Source: Desulfitobacterium dehalogenans ATCC 51507
Lineage (GTDB): Bacteria > Bacillota > Desulfitobacteriia > Desulfitobacteriales > Desulfitobacteriaceae
Assembly: GCF_000243155.2 (NCBI RefSeq)
Contig: NC_018017.1
Coordinates: 4,257,754-4,321,753, forward strand
DNA length: 64,000 bases
Direction of reading: 5' to 3'
The notes beneath the pieces were generated by a model. The model saw only the letters and a program-made list of their open reading frames with translations. It did no database searches and was not told the origin of the DNA. The position numbers and the translations under genes are program-made. Below, piece after piece: positions 54,669-63,952 of the stretch. The first letter of the stretch is position 1; each line of letters begins with the position of its first letter.

Positions 54669-55169
54669 TTATATTTTGATCGTTTCTTTCGCTTTTACAA
54701 TAGCCGCCTTTTCTTCCTGAGAAAGATGATAGGTGGATTCTCCTTGGATTACCGGTTTCGCATAAACCCTTGATTCTTCACGATTATTAATCGAGGAAAG
54801 AACGACACCGTCTCCCTGCTGATTCAGAAGTGCTAAGGCAAAACTGAGATCGCTTCCCATATTGTCAAAAGCATTAAACCGCACCAGTTCGGCCCTATCG
54901 ATTGCGGAACGAAGCTTAAGCTCTGCCTGATCCATTCTTTTTTCCGTCGCCTCTAAATTAGTATTGATATGATTAACCTTATTTATATATTCTTTAAGTT
55001 GTTCATCCAATGAGCTTCCATCAAGAAAGGTCTGGAGAGCGAGATAGGATTTTTGAAATCCTTTCATACGATTCTGCAAAACTAAAATCCAAATCAGTTC
55101 AATGACACATAATACTCCCACCAAGATGATTGCCCAGGTGGATAAGGGCATTATTTGTTCCAAATTCAT
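54669..55169 (-). CDS. DUF4446 family membrane-anchored protein
   Basis: 166 aa: one N-terminal membrane segment (TWAIILVGVLCVIELIWILV), a coiled-coil section (about 45-95) and RFNAFDNMGSDLSFALALL, the DUF4446 signature of Firmicutes near parB. Function unknown. Confidence 0.88.
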   Translation of the reverse strand: MNLEQIMPLSTWAIILVGVLCVIELIWILVLQNRMKGFQKSYLALQTFLDGSSLDEQLKEYINKVNHINTNLEATEKRMDQAELKLRSAIDRAELVRFNAFDNMGSDLSFALALLNQQGDGVVLSSINNREESRVYAKPVIQGESTYHLSQEEKAAIVKAKETIKI

Positions 55170-55197
55170 TGTATCCTCCTCAATCCATTTATAGCGA

Positions 55198-55887
55198 CTA
55201 CACCATTTGCGATAGTATCATAGTTATGGGGACAGCTACAAATATTCCCGGCAGTAGATTTCCTACTTTTATTTCTTTAATTTCAAGTATGTTCAGACCA
55301 ATGCCGACAATGAGTAATCCTCCGGTAGCGCTCATCTCTGCAATGACAGGCTCAGAAAGCAACCCCTGTAAAAGTGATGCAGAGATAGTTATTCCGCCTT
55401 GATAAAGAAAAACAGGTACAGCAGAAACCAAAACACCGATGCCCATAGATGAAGCTAAAACAATTGAGGAAATGCCATCCAATAAAGATTTCGCATAGAG
55501 TATGTCATGCACTCCTTTAATACCACTTTCAAGAGCTCCCATAATGGCCATAGCTCCCACACAGAACATTAAGCTGGAGGAAACAAAACCTTTCGTGAAA
55601 TTTCCATTTCCGCCTTTAGCAAATTTATGTTCAAGCCATTTACCTAACTGCTGAAGCTTATGCTCAATATCAATCCATTCCCCGATTATTCCTCCCAAAA
55701 CTAAGCTCGCTATAACCACCAGTGGGTTATTTGTTTCTAATGCCATACTTAACCCAATGAGAATAACTGCCAATCCTATCCCTTGAATTACTGTTTTCTT
55801 CATTTTTTCAGGCAGCGCCTTGCCAAAAATAATTCCCACCAAAGCCCCGCCAATGATCGCTAAAGAATTTACTATGGTACCTAACAC
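55198..55887 (-). CDS. DUF554 family membrane protein (YdfK-like)
   Basis: 229 aa with seven or so hydrophobic segments. It begins MLGTIVNSLAIIGGALVGII and contains IGEWIDIEHKLQQLGKWLEH and SSIVLASSMGIGVLVSAVP, the DUF554 pattern. Function unknown, possibly transport. It is the first gene after parB, with the two parS sites in its leader. Confidence 0.88.
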   Translation of the reverse strand: MLGTIVNSLAIIGGALVGIIFGKALPEKMKKTVIQGIGLAVILIGLSMALETNNPLVVIASLVLGGIIGEWIDIEHKLQQLGKWLEHKFAKGGNGNFTKGFVSSSLMFCVGAMAIMGALESGIKGVHDILYAKSLLDGISSIVLASSMGIGVLVSAVPVFLYQGGITISASLLQGLLSEPVIAEMSATGGLLIVGIGLNILEIKEIKVGNLLPGIFVAVPITMILSQMV

Positions 55888-55904
55888 CTTTTCACCTTCA
55901 TCAC

Positions 55905-55920
55905 TGTTCCACGTGGAACA
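55905..55920. other. parS: parS centromere-like site 1
   Basis: TGTTCCACGTGGAACA, a perfect 16-bp palindrome and a known variant of the ParB-binding parS consensus (TGTTTCACGTGAAACA). It lies 44 bp from a second copy. Confidence 0.93.
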
Positions 55921-55948
55921 CTATTTATTACAAACCCAAAGAGTAGAG

Positions 55949-55964
55949 TGTTCCACGTGGAACA
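55949..55964. other. parS: parS centromere-like site 2
   Basis: An identical palindrome, TGTTCCACGTGGAACA, immediately after the parB stop. A cluster of parS at parB is typical of Firmicutes near the origin. Confidence 0.93.
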
Positions 55965-55967
55965 TTT

Positions 55968-56819
55968 TTAATCAATATTGATATTCCATATCTCTAAAAG
56001 GCGATTAAACTCATCCTCAGAGAAATATTCTATTTCAATTTTGCCTCTGACGGCGCTCCCCTTCACCTTCACCTTGGTTTGAAAGGAAGACCTCAATTGA
56101 TCCTCAATTTGAGCAAACAACGGTGAATCCTTCATTTTATCTTTCTTTGGAGTCTTACTCTGCTCTGTATATTTTAAGATTAGGTTTTCTAATTCCCTCA
56201 CTGGCAAATTCTCTTTCGCTGTCTTCTGTGCTAAAAGAACCTGAAGTGATGAATCCTTAATTGCCAGGAGGACCTTTGCATGGCCGAGGCTTAATTTACC
56301 TTCTTGAATTAAGTGAAGCACTGGATCAGGCAACTGAATGACACGAAGAAGATTCGCTACTGTAGGACGTCCCTTTCCCACTCTCTCAGCAACTTGTTCT
56401 TGAGTCAGTCCATACTCTTTTATGAGACGGGCATAAGCGAGGCCCTCTTCCACCGGTGAAAGGTCAGATCTCTGGATATTCTCTATCAATGCCTTCTCCG
56501 CCAACTCTTGTTCACTTCCTGTTTGGAGAAGACAGGGAATCTTAGTAAGCCCAGCCAGCATTGCAGCACGATAGCGTCTTTCACCGGCAACAATAATATA
56601 TCCATCATCTTTTGGCTGAACCAATATTGGCTGCAGCAAACCATGGGTCTTTAAGGACGCAGCTAATTCTTCCAAACTTTCCTGATCAAAGCCCCTTCTC
56701 GGTTGATCGGGGTTAGCTTTTATCTTATTTAACTCAATCTCTTGGACTGAAGCTTCATTTCCTACGGGTTCAGCACCAATCAATGCCTCTAAGCCACGAC
56801 CTAAAGCTCTTTTAGACAC
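55968..56819 (-). CDS. parB: Chromosome partitioning protein ParB (Spo0J)
   Basis: 283 aa: GRGLEALIG start, CTPase/ParB-N motifs ANPDQPRRGFDQESL, GLLQPILVQ and GERRYRAAMLAG, helix-turn-helix LTQEQVAERVGKGRPTVANL, and a C-terminal dimer domain. It binds parS and spreads as a sliding clamp. Overlaps parA by 8 nt and lies beside two parS sites. Confidence 0.98.
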   Translation of the reverse strand: MSKRALGRGLEALIGAEPVGNEASVQEIELNKIKANPDQPRRGFDQESLEELAASLKTHGLLQPILVQPKDDGYIIVAGERRYRAAMLAGLTKIPCLLQTGSEQELAEKALIENIQRSDLSPVEEGLAYARLIKEYGLTQEQVAERVGKGRPTVANLLRVIQLPDPVLHLIQEGKLSLGHAKVLLAIKDSSLQVLLAQKTAKENLPVRELENLILKYTEQSKTPKKDKMKDSPLFAQIEDQLRSSFQTKVKVKGSAVRGKIEIEYFSEDEFNRLLEIWNINID

Positions 56820-57573
56820 GCTGCAATACCTCCTCTGCTAAATCACGGTAAACTTCAGCACCTCGTGAGCGCGCATCATAAAGGACAATGGGCTTGCCGT
56901 GACTTGGAGCTTCCCCCAATCGGACATTTCTTGGCACAATAGTTAAAAAAACTTTACTTTTAAAATACTTTTTAACTTCGTCAACCACTTGGATTCCTAA
57001 ATTGGTTCGTGCGTCAAACATTGTCAACAGCGCGCCAAGAATATTCAAATGAGGATTCAGTCTACCTTTTACTCTATGAATCGTATCCATTAACAAAGTC
57101 AGCCCTTCAAGAGCGTAGTACTCACATTGAACTGGAATAAGGACATCCGTGGCGGCAGTTAAAGCATTCAAAGTAAGTAAGCCCAAGGAGGGAGGACAAT
57201 CGATAATAATAAAATCATAGTCGTTTTTAATAGTCGCTAGGGCAGAAGCAAGTTTTCCTTCTCTCTTCTCCAGTGCAACAAGCTCAATCTCAGCACCGGC
57301 TAACTCGATTTGTGCAGGCGCAACAAATAACCCAGCCAACTCCGTACTTTTTATAATCCTTTCAATAGGAACTTCATTAATAAGTACATCATAAATACTT
57401 TCCTTCAGCTTACTTTTAAGTATTCCACAACCGCTTGTAGCATTTCCTTGAGGATCCAGATCAAGGAGCAAAACCTTTTTTCCTTGTTCAACAAGGCAGG
57501 CGCTTAAATTAACTGCTGTGGTCGTTTTGGCTACTCCTCCTTTTTGATTGGCAATCGCTATAATTTTAGCCAA
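56812..57573 (-). CDS. parA: Chromosome partitioning ATPase ParA (Soj)
   Basis: 253 aa: deviant Walker A NQKGGVAKTTTAVNL, IIIDCPPSLGLLTLNAL, and the C-terminal RNVRLGEAPSHGKPI that binds DNA. It works with ParB in origin segregation and control of DnaA. The GVAKTT form with Ala in place of the usual Gly is permitted in this family. Confidence 0.97.
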   Translation of the reverse strand: MAKIIAIANQKGGVAKTTTAVNLSACLVEQGKKVLLLDLDPQGNATSGCGILKSKLKESIYDVLINEVPIERIIKSTELAGLFVAPAQIELAGAEIELVALEKREGKLASALATIKNDYDFIIIDCPPSLGLLTLNALTAATDVLIPVQCEYYALEGLTLLMDTIHRVKGRLNPHLNILGALLTMFDARTNLGIQVVDEVKKYFKSKVFLTIVPRNVRLGEAPSHGKPIVLYDARSRGAEVYRDLAEEVLQRV

Positions 57574-57721
57574 AATGTGCCCCCCCTCTCAATACTTCAA
57601 AGCAAAATTAAATATACTATAGACAATATCTCACCGTTCATTGACTACCTTTTATAGTATCAAATCACACCAGATAAAACTAGGGATTTCCGTCGGAAAA
57701 GAATAGGAAAGTCGATAAAAA

Positions 57722-57750
57722 GCAAAAAGAAAGCGCCCTAAAGGCGCTTA
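57722..57750 (-). terminator. Intrinsic terminator after rsmG
   Basis: AAGCGCC / GGCGCTT stem (57731-57737, 57743-57749), and on the minus strand the downstream side reads TTTCTTTTTGC. It lies 75-95 nt after the rsmG stop, before parA. Confidence 0.75.
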
Positions 57751-57823
57751 AATCAAAAATCTACCACAAAGGCGCTGCCGGTTCATTGGTCGTCTTGAGT
57801 CGATAGCAGCTGTTCGCGTAAAA

Positions 57824-58543
57824 TCATAGTAAAGGTTTTTTAGCAGGAGTACCTGCTTTGCGGGGATAAGCATGGGGAGTAGGTAGAATTTTCTCCACCA
57901 GTATAATTGCCCGGTGCTCTGCTTCTACTCCCAAATTAAATAATTTAATTTCTTTTATTTCGGCTCCTAAGATTTCCAATGCTTTTTTTGACTGCATAGC
58001 CTCTTCATTAGCTTGGGATCCCTTTGCCGCTAGAAAATAACCGCCTTTTTTAAGCAGAGGAACAGCATACTCAAGCAATACAGGTAAGCGAGCAACCGCT
58101 CGGGAAGTAACACAATCAAAGGTTTCCCGATACTTAGGGTCCCTGGCGAAATCTTCCGCCCTTGCGTGTATTGTCTTTACCTTCTTCAATTCCAATTCTT
58201 CAATGACTACTTCTAAAAAATCCAAACGCTTAGCCAAAGAATCCACCAAGTAAACCTCAACTTCGGGCAATAAAATTTTTAGTGGGATTCCAGGGAAACC
58301 AGCCCCTGTCCCAATATCAGCAAGCTTATTTCCCTGAATAAAAGAAACCAAAGCAAGAGAATCAATAAAATGTTTTAGGATTATTTCTTCGGGTTCCGTA
58401 ATACTTGTTAGATTCACCTTCTCATTCCATTGAACTAATAAATCTGCATAGGTAGAAAACTTCTCAACCTGATCCTGACTGAGTTGAATATCCAATCGCT
58501 CGAGGGTCAATCTATTAAGAAGTTCTTTATGCTCAGGTAGCAT
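57824..58543 (-). CDS. rsmG: 16S rRNA (guanine527-N7)-methyltransferase RsmG
   Basis: 239 aa: VNLTSITEPEEIILKHFIDS, IGTGAGFPGIPLKILLPE (SAM site) and FDCVTSRAVARL. Start is the ATG at 58541-58543 behind GAGGGGG and overlaps mnmG by 11 nt. The C-terminus has an extra basic tail (TPHAYPRKAGTPAKKPLL). Confidence 0.97.
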   Translation of the reverse strand: MLPEHKELLNRLTLERLDIQLSQDQVEKFSTYADLLVQWNEKVNLTSITEPEEIILKHFIDSLALVSFIQGNKLADIGTGAGFPGIPLKILLPEVEVYLVDSLAKRLDFLEVVIEELELKKVKTIHARAEDFARDPKYRETFDCVTSRAVARLPVLLEYAVPLLKKGGYFLAAKGSQANEEAMQSKKALEILGAEIKEIKLFNLGVEAEHRAIILVEKILPTPHAYPRKAGTPAKKPLL

Positions 58544-60446
58544 GGAACTGACCCCCTCTGCGTTTTTGCTCAAGATAGACAAGTAATACAGAGATATCCG
58601 CCGGAGTCACCCCAGTAATCCGTGTAGCTTGACCCATATTAGAGGGTGAAACCTCTTTCAGCCTTAATCTACCCTCTGTCGATAATCCCTTTATCTGATC
58701 ATAAACAATCTCCTCAGGAATTAAGCGTTCTTCCATCTTGGCAAAACGCTCAATCTCCGCAAGCTGCTTTTCGATATAGCCCGCATATTTTATTTCAATA
58801 CCTGCTTCCAGCAGAGATTCTTCATCATACTCCGCCAGCTGGGGCATAAGCTGCTTTATTTCATTTATCGTAATTTCAGGTCTTCTCATCAATTCTTCCC
58901 CGCTGATACCACCATGGACTGCAGCAGAATTAACTGATGCCAATACCTCTGCCAATTGCTCATTAAGAGGTGAAAAAGTGGTTCCTCGCCATAAGGCATG
59001 AATTTCACTGATGGCCTCTTTTTTCTTTTGGAAAGCTTCCCAGCGCTCATCGTTAACTAAACCGATCTCTCTTCCCCTTGGAGTTAAACGCAGATCGGCA
59101 TTATCCTGACGAAGAATCAAACGATATTCCGCTCTTGAGGTCAGTAAACGATAAGGTTCCTTGACACCTTTATTGACTAAGTCATCGATCAGCACACCTA
59201 AATATCCTTCGGACCGGCGAACAATAAAGGGTTCTTTTCCTTGAATCCGCAGTGCTGCATTAATCCCTGCCAATAGGCCCTGTGCTGCCGCTTCTTCATA
59301 GCCTGAAGTTCCGTTAAGTTGTCCTGCCGTGAAAAGCCCGGGAATTTTGCGTACCTCCAAGCTCAATGAAAGTTGATGCGACTTCACATAGTCATATTCT
59401 ATGGCGTAGCCGGGACGCAAAAGTTCTGCTTTCTCTAATCCGGGGACACTGTGCAGAATCTCATATTGAATCTCCTCCGGCATGCTGGTGGATAGTCCAG
59501 CTACATAGAGTTCGTCACTATCCCATCCCTCAGGTTCAAGGAAGATCTGATGGGAAGGACGATCGGCAAAGCGAACTACTTTATCTTCGATGGAAGGACA
59601 ATAACGGGGTCCAATCCCTTCAATTTTTCCTGAGTATAACGGCGCCCGGTGTATATTATCCTGGATAATCTTATGAGTCTCAGGGGTGGTATACCCTAAC
59701 CAACAAGGGCATTGTTTGTCCACATCCTGTCCCCAATACATGCTTTGGGTGGGCATAAAAGAATAACGCCAGGGGACAGAATCTCCAGGCTGAATGTTAA
59801 ATTTAGAATAATCCACTGAACGGCGATGAATTCGCGGCGGTGTCCCCGTCTTAAAACGTCCCAGCTCCAGGCCAAGGGCATTTAGCTCACCGGAAAGGCT
59901 CATAGCCGTTTGCTGTCCGCTGGGACCCCCATCATACATCGCATCACCAATAATGATCCGCCCCCGCAGATAGGTCCCACTGGTTAAAATCACATTGGGT
60001 GCAGCATAGAAAGCTCCCGTCCGGGTTACTACCCCGCTCACTTTTCCCTCTTCAGTTTTGATCCGATCCACCATAGCTTGGTGAAGTATCAAATTTTCCT
60101 GCCCCATGACCACATTGAGCATATTAAGATGATAGGCCTGCTTGTCGGATTGAATCCTCAGAGCATGAACTGCCGGGCCTTTTCCTGTATTAAGCATACG
60201 GACTTGAATTGATGTCTCATCGGCGGTGATTGCCATTTGTCCACCTAAAGCGTCAATTTCACGGACTAAATGTCCTTTTGCCGGTCCTCCCAAGGAAGGA
60301 TTGCAATCCATATGGGCGATATTATCTAAACTCAAGGTGATCAATAGAGTTTGACAACCCATGCGTGCGGCAGCCAAAGCTGCTTCACAGCCTGCATGTC
60401 CGGCACCTACCACAATAACATCATATTTTCCCGCAAAAAATTCCAC
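58533..60446 (-). CDS. mnmG: tRNA uridine 5-carboxymethylaminomethyl modification enzyme MnmG (GidA)
   Basis: 637 aa with FAD motif YDVIVVGAGHAGCEAALAAA, GCQTLLITLS and TGTPPRIHRRS, plus the C-terminal helical domain (ALINEIKQL-type). With MnmE it makes cmnm5U34 in tRNAs. Its ribosome-site spacing to mnmE is 8 nt, the usual coupling. Confidence 0.98.
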   Translation of the reverse strand: MEFFAGKYDVIVVGAGHAGCEAALAAARMGCQTLLITLSLDNIAHMDCNPSLGGPAKGHLVREIDALGGQMAITADETSIQVRMLNTGKGPAVHALRIQSDKQAYHLNMLNVVMGQENLILHQAMVDRIKTEEGKVSGVVTRTGAFYAAPNVILTSGTYLRGRIIIGDAMYDGGPSGQQTAMSLSGELNALGLELGRFKTGTPPRIHRRSVDYSKFNIQPGDSVPWRYSFMPTQSMYWGQDVDKQCPCWLGYTTPETHKIIQDNIHRAPLYSGKIEGIGPRYCPSIEDKVVRFADRPSHQIFLEPEGWDSDELYVAGLSTSMPEEIQYEILHSVPGLEKAELLRPGYAIEYDYVKSHQLSLSLEVRKIPGLFTAGQLNGTSGYEEAAAQGLLAGINAALRIQGKEPFIVRRSEGYLGVLIDDLVNKGVKEPYRLLTSRAEYRLILRQDNADLRLTPRGREIGLVNDERWEAFQKKKEAISEIHALWRGTTFSPLNEQLAEVLASVNSAAVHGGISGEELMRRPEITINEIKQLMPQLAEYDEESLLEAGIEIKYAGYIEKQLAEIERFAKMEERLIPEEIVYDQIKGLSTEGRLRLKEVSPSNMGQATRITGVTPADISVLLVYLEQKRRGGQFHAT

Positions 60447-60454
60447 TGTTCCTC

Positions 60455-61834
60455 CTACTTTCCTATACAGAATCGTGAGAAAATATCATCCAACAAGGAT
60501 TCCTGAATAGTATCCCCAGTAATTTGAGAAATTTCCTGAAGGGCCTGACGAATATCAATGGATACGATATCCCAAGGAAGTCCGTTTCTGACCGAGTCAA
60601 ACCCGCTTGCCAAGGCCAAAGAAGCCCTCTCCAATGCCATAATTTGACGTACATTGGAAAGTAAAGGCTCCTTAGTCCTTTCATCTTTGCCTTGATAGAC
60701 TCTTCTTATAATTTCTTTCTCCAATTCATCAAAACCAGAATTTTCTTTCACCGAAAAAGGAATCCATACCCCTTGCTGAGTGGGGTAGTTCTGAAGAATC
60801 CCCTCAAATTGCTCCTTACTATAGAAAAGGTCAATTTTATTAATTAAAACAATAACATCTTTATTATACTCATTTAAAATCCTAAGTTCTTCTACACTGA
60901 GTTCTTGTCCGGCCTGGATAATAAGCAGGATCAGCTCGGCCTTCTCCATTGCTTTCCAGGTTCGCTCGATACCTAGCTTTTCAACGAGATCCTCACTTTC
61001 ACGAATTCCTGCCGTATCCACCAGCTGCAAAAGTATTCCGCCTATATTAACCGCTTCCCTAATTTCATCCCGGGTGGTACCTGGTATATCTGTAACTATA
61101 GCCCTCTCTTCCCCCATAAGGGCGTTGAGCAGACTGGATTTACCAACATTAGGCTGTCCGACAATGACCGTCAGCATTCCCTCCCGGAGGATTCTACCTG
61201 TCTTGCTCCCCTTAAGCAAATCACGAGCTAAATCAAGTCCCTTACTAATGCGCTGAAGAAGTGACTCTCGATCCAGGCTTTCCACATCATCTTCCGGAAA
61301 ATCAATCCCTGCCTCTATAAAAGCAAGAGTCTCCAGAACCTGCTCCCTTAGGATAGAAATCTTTTGGGAGAGCAGTCCTTCCATCTGATGAAGTGCCAGA
61401 TCGGCCGAGCTATCGGTCTTGGCAGAAATCAAATCCACAATAGCTTCAGCCTGGATTAAATCCAGCTTTCCATTGAGAAAAGCACGTTTCGTAAATTCTC
61501 CGGCTTCAGCAAGACGTGCCCCCAGACGTATGCATTCTTTCATAATCCTTTCCGCAATATAAAGACCGCCATGACAATTTATCTCATAGACATCTTCCCC
61601 TGTATAAGAGCTCGGGGCTAACATCCTACTGATGAGCACTTCGTCTAAAACCTTTTCACCAGCATAGAAATGGCCTAAATGCAAAGTAAATTGACTCATC
61701 TCCTGCCAACGTTTAGGATGATGAGGTGTAAATGCCTGATCAATTATTTCTTTTGCCTGAGGTCCGCTTAGTCTTAAAACATGAATACTTCCTTCACCTA
61801 CAGCTGTAGCCAAGGCAATAATTGTATCATCCAT
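60455..61834 (-). CDS. mnmE: tRNA modification GTPase MnmE (TrmE)
   Basis: 459 aa: N-terminal folate-binding domain (DTIIALATAVGEGSIHVLRL), GTPase domain with GQPNVGKSSLLN, TDIPGTTRD and NKIDL, and the C-terminal FCIGK with the conserved Cys. Start ATG at 61832-61834 behind GGGAGCGG. Partner of MnmG. Confidence 0.98.
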   Translation of the reverse strand: MDDTIIALATAVGEGSIHVLRLSGPQAKEIIDQAFTPHHPKRWQEMSQFTLHLGHFYAGEKVLDEVLISRMLAPSSYTGEDVYEINCHGGLYIAERIMKECIRLGARLAEAGEFTKRAFLNGKLDLIQAEAIVDLISAKTDSSADLALHQMEGLLSQKISILREQVLETLAFIEAGIDFPEDDVESLDRESLLQRISKGLDLARDLLKGSKTGRILREGMLTVIVGQPNVGKSSLLNALMGEERAIVTDIPGTTRDEIREAVNIGGILLQLVDTAGIRESEDLVEKLGIERTWKAMEKAELILLIIQAGQELSVEELRILNEYNKDVIVLINKIDLFYSKEQFEGILQNYPTQQGVWIPFSVKENSGFDELEKEIIRRVYQGKDERTKEPLLSNVRQIMALERASLALASGFDSVRNGLPWDIVSIDIRQALQEISQITGDTIQESLLDDIFSRFCIGK

Positions 61835-61950
61835 GGAATCCGCTCCCATTCAATCAGTATCCGATTCATTTTAATAGCAATCTATAGTCATTCAAAACTT
61901 ATCCTGACTAATATACCATTAAAGGAGATGTATAATACAAAGAAAACCCC

Positions 61951-61984
61951 AAAAGCAGTGCTTTCGCACTTGTTGCTCGCCGAG
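61951..61984 (+). repeat. Fragment of the dispersed repeat
   Basis: AAAGCAGTGCTTTCGCACTT followed by GTT matches the internal stem-loop of copies B and C (for example 50030-50047) and then departs. It lies between jag and mnmE, and the rest of the gap shows nothing. Confidence 0.5.
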
Positions 61985-62039
61985 CCTATAATTTAACTCA
62001 TCACCTGATAGTGCAAAAAAAGAGGGGTAGCCTCACCCC

Positions 62040-62678
62040 TCAGGAAATCTCTTTTGTCCGTTTTAAGGAAATAACCACTTTACGGTTGGGTTCTTCACCT
62101 TCACTAAAGGTAGAGATCCTTGCATCATCTTGCAAAGCAGTATGGATAATCCTTCTTTCATGAGGATTCATAGGTTCTAAGACAACGCGAGTTCCAGTAC
62201 GTTTTACTTTATCAGATAGTCTCTTGGCTAAACGGACCAGGGTCTCTTCCCGCCGCTGACGATAACCTTCGACATCAATAATAATACGAACTTTTTCAGA
62301 AACCTGTTTAGCTACGGCAAGATTGGTCAGGTACTGGAGTGCTTCCAGAGTATCTCCCCTACGGCCAATTAAGATACCAAGCTCTTCACCGGAAATATCA
62401 ACAAGCCAATGCTGCCCTTGTTGTGTATATTTAAACTCTGCACTGACACCCATGGAGTTACACACATCTTTAAGAAAGGAACAGGCCAGCTCACCCAGAC
62501 AGTCTTCATAGCTAACGCGTACTTTAGCAAGGGTGGTTCCCAATAATCCGAAAAGTCCTTTTTTGGTAGGCTCTTCTAAGACCTCAATCCTCACCCGATC
62601 CCGCTCAACTCCCAATTCGTTCAGACAAGCATTAATAGCTTCTTCTACAGTTTTACCTGTTTTCTCAACAAATCTCAT
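62040..62678 (-). CDS. jag: RNA-binding protein KhpB/Jag (SpoIIIJ-associated)
   Basis: 212 aa: N-terminal Jag domain (KTGKTVEEAINACLNELGVE), KH domain with GILIGRRGDTLEALQYLTNL, and C-terminal R3H domain (MNPHERRIIHTALQ). It binds RNA with KhpA and affects cell elongation. It follows yidC as in most Firmicutes. Confidence 0.97.
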   Translation of the reverse strand: MRFVEKTGKTVEEAINACLNELGVERDRVRIEVLEEPTKKGLFGLLGTTLAKVRVSYEDCLGELACSFLKDVCNSMGVSAEFKYTQQGQHWLVDISGEELGILIGRRGDTLEALQYLTNLAVAKQVSEKVRIIIDVEGYRQRREETLVRLAKRLSDKVKRTGTRVVLEPMNPHERRIIHTALQDDARISTFSEGEEPNRKVVISLKRTKEIS

Positions 62679-62699
62679 GGATATCCTCCCTTTGTAACT

Positions 62700-63395
62700 C
62701 TATGCAACCTCGCCCTGTTCATTATTCAATTTGCGATTAATATAAAGCTGTTGAAAAACAGAAACAATATTCATCGTAAAGAAGTACAAACCAAGACCTG
62801 ATGGTACAGTCCAAGTAATATAGGCCATAAAGAAAGGCATGAAATACAGCATCATCTTTTGCGTAGACTGAGTAGGATCAGGTTTTCCACTATTATTCTG
62901 GGCTTTCATAGCCGGATTGGACGCCGTAGTAAGTTTAGTCTGTAAAAAAGTCGTAGCGCCTGCTAAAATCGCCAGAACCAAATTACCGTTCTCAGTAATA
63001 TTAAAGCCTAAGAACATAGCCTGGCTGGGGTCGGTGATATAGTTATTAAAACTAAAGAGGGTTCTGTATAAAGCCCAGAAAATCGGTAATTGAACCAGCA
63101 AAGGCAGACAGCCCCCGGCTGGATTGAGATTATGCTTCTTATAAAGCTCCATGGTTTCCTGATTAAGCTTTTCGGGATTATTTTTATATTTCTTCTGAAT
63201 TTCTTGAAGCTTAGGCTGAATCTCCATCGTCTTTCGCATGGACTTCATCTGCTTCCAGGTAAGAGGGTAGATCAAGGTCTTAATAATAATGGTTAGAAGA
63301 ATAATAGCCAAACCATAACTTGCAAAACCGACCAAATCGGTTAAATTATATAACCACTTCAGCAATGCGGTCATCCATACGACAAATGTATTCAC
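62700..63395 (-). CDS. yidC: Membrane protein insertase YidC/SpoIIIJ
   Basis: 231 aa, five or six membrane segments, KQMKSMRKTMEIQPKLQEIQ (coiled cytoplasmic loop) and PAGGCLPLLVQLPIFWALYR, the YidC hallmarks. It has no N-terminal lipoprotein signal, unlike Bacillus SpoIIIJ. Start is GTG at 63393-63395 behind GGAGGG. Confidence 0.96.
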   Translation of the reverse strand: MNTFVVWMTALLKWLYNLTDLVGFASYGLAIILLTIIIKTLIYPLTWKQMKSMRKTMEIQPKLQEIQKKYKNNPEKLNQETMELYKKHNLNPAGGCLPLLVQLPIFWALYRTLFSFNNYITDPSQAMFLGFNITENGNLVLAILAGATTFLQTKLTTASNPAMKAQNNSGKPDPTQSTQKMMLYFMPFFMAYITWTVPSGLGLYFFTMNIVSVFQQLYINRKLNNEQGEVA

Positions 63396-63406
63396 AGAAA
63401 CCCTCC

Positions 63407-63616
63407 TTAAACTGGATCATAACCACCAGGGTGAAAGGGATGGCATTTTAAAATCCTGACTGCAGACTTCCAGCCGCCTTTAATGACCCCGTACTTTTGT
63501 ATAGCTTGAATAGAATATTCAGAACATGTAGGATAAAAACGACAGGATGGTCGTTTAAGAGGTGAAATATAACGTTGATAAACCCGAATTAAACCAACCA
63601 ATAAATTTTTCATCAA
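63407..63616 (-). CDS. yidD: Membrane protein insertion efficiency factor YidD
   Basis: 69 aa with [23 protein letters not shown]-like helix and [12 protein letters not shown] at the end, all YidD signatures. Directly after rnpA. Confidence 0.97.
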   Translation of the reverse strand: MMKNLLVGLIRVYQRYISPLKRPSCRFYPTCSEYSIQAIQKYGVIKGGWKSAVRILKCHPFHPGGYDPV

Positions 63617-63952
63617 TCAACGTTCCTTCATAACCTTTGCTTTATATAAGCTTTTCAAAAGACTATTTTCTACTTGAGAATAGGAAACTCCTTTAATTGA
63701 AGAACGAGCAATACAAATTATTTGAGTATTTTCTTTAATCTCGGGAAGATGGAGTCGAATAACCTCTCGCATCAAACGCTTAGCCCGATTACGGACAACA
63801 GCATTACCCACCTTCTTGGAAGCAATAAATCCGAATCGTGAGGGGCCCTCTGCTACATAGATTACCACAACCTTACCAGAGAAACTTTTCCCTTGTGCAA
63901 AAACCTTTCTATAAAGAGATTTTTGACGCAATCTAAACTTTCTCTGTAACAT
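63617..63952 (-). CDS. rnpA: Ribonuclease P protein component
   Basis: 111 aa with LQRKFRLRQKSLYRKVFAQG, KKVGNAVVRNRAKRLMREVI, the RNR motif that contacts the RNase P RNA. Start is ATG at 63950-63952, directly behind GGAGGAG. A longer in-frame start to 63997 overlaps this site. rpmH would follow beyond the right edge. Confidence 0.96.
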   Translation of the reverse strand: MLQRKFRLRQKSLYRKVFAQGKSFSGKVVVIYVAEGPSRFGFIASKKVGNAVVRNRAKRLMREVIRLHLPEIKENTQIICIARSSIKGVSYSQVENSLLKSLYKAKVMKER

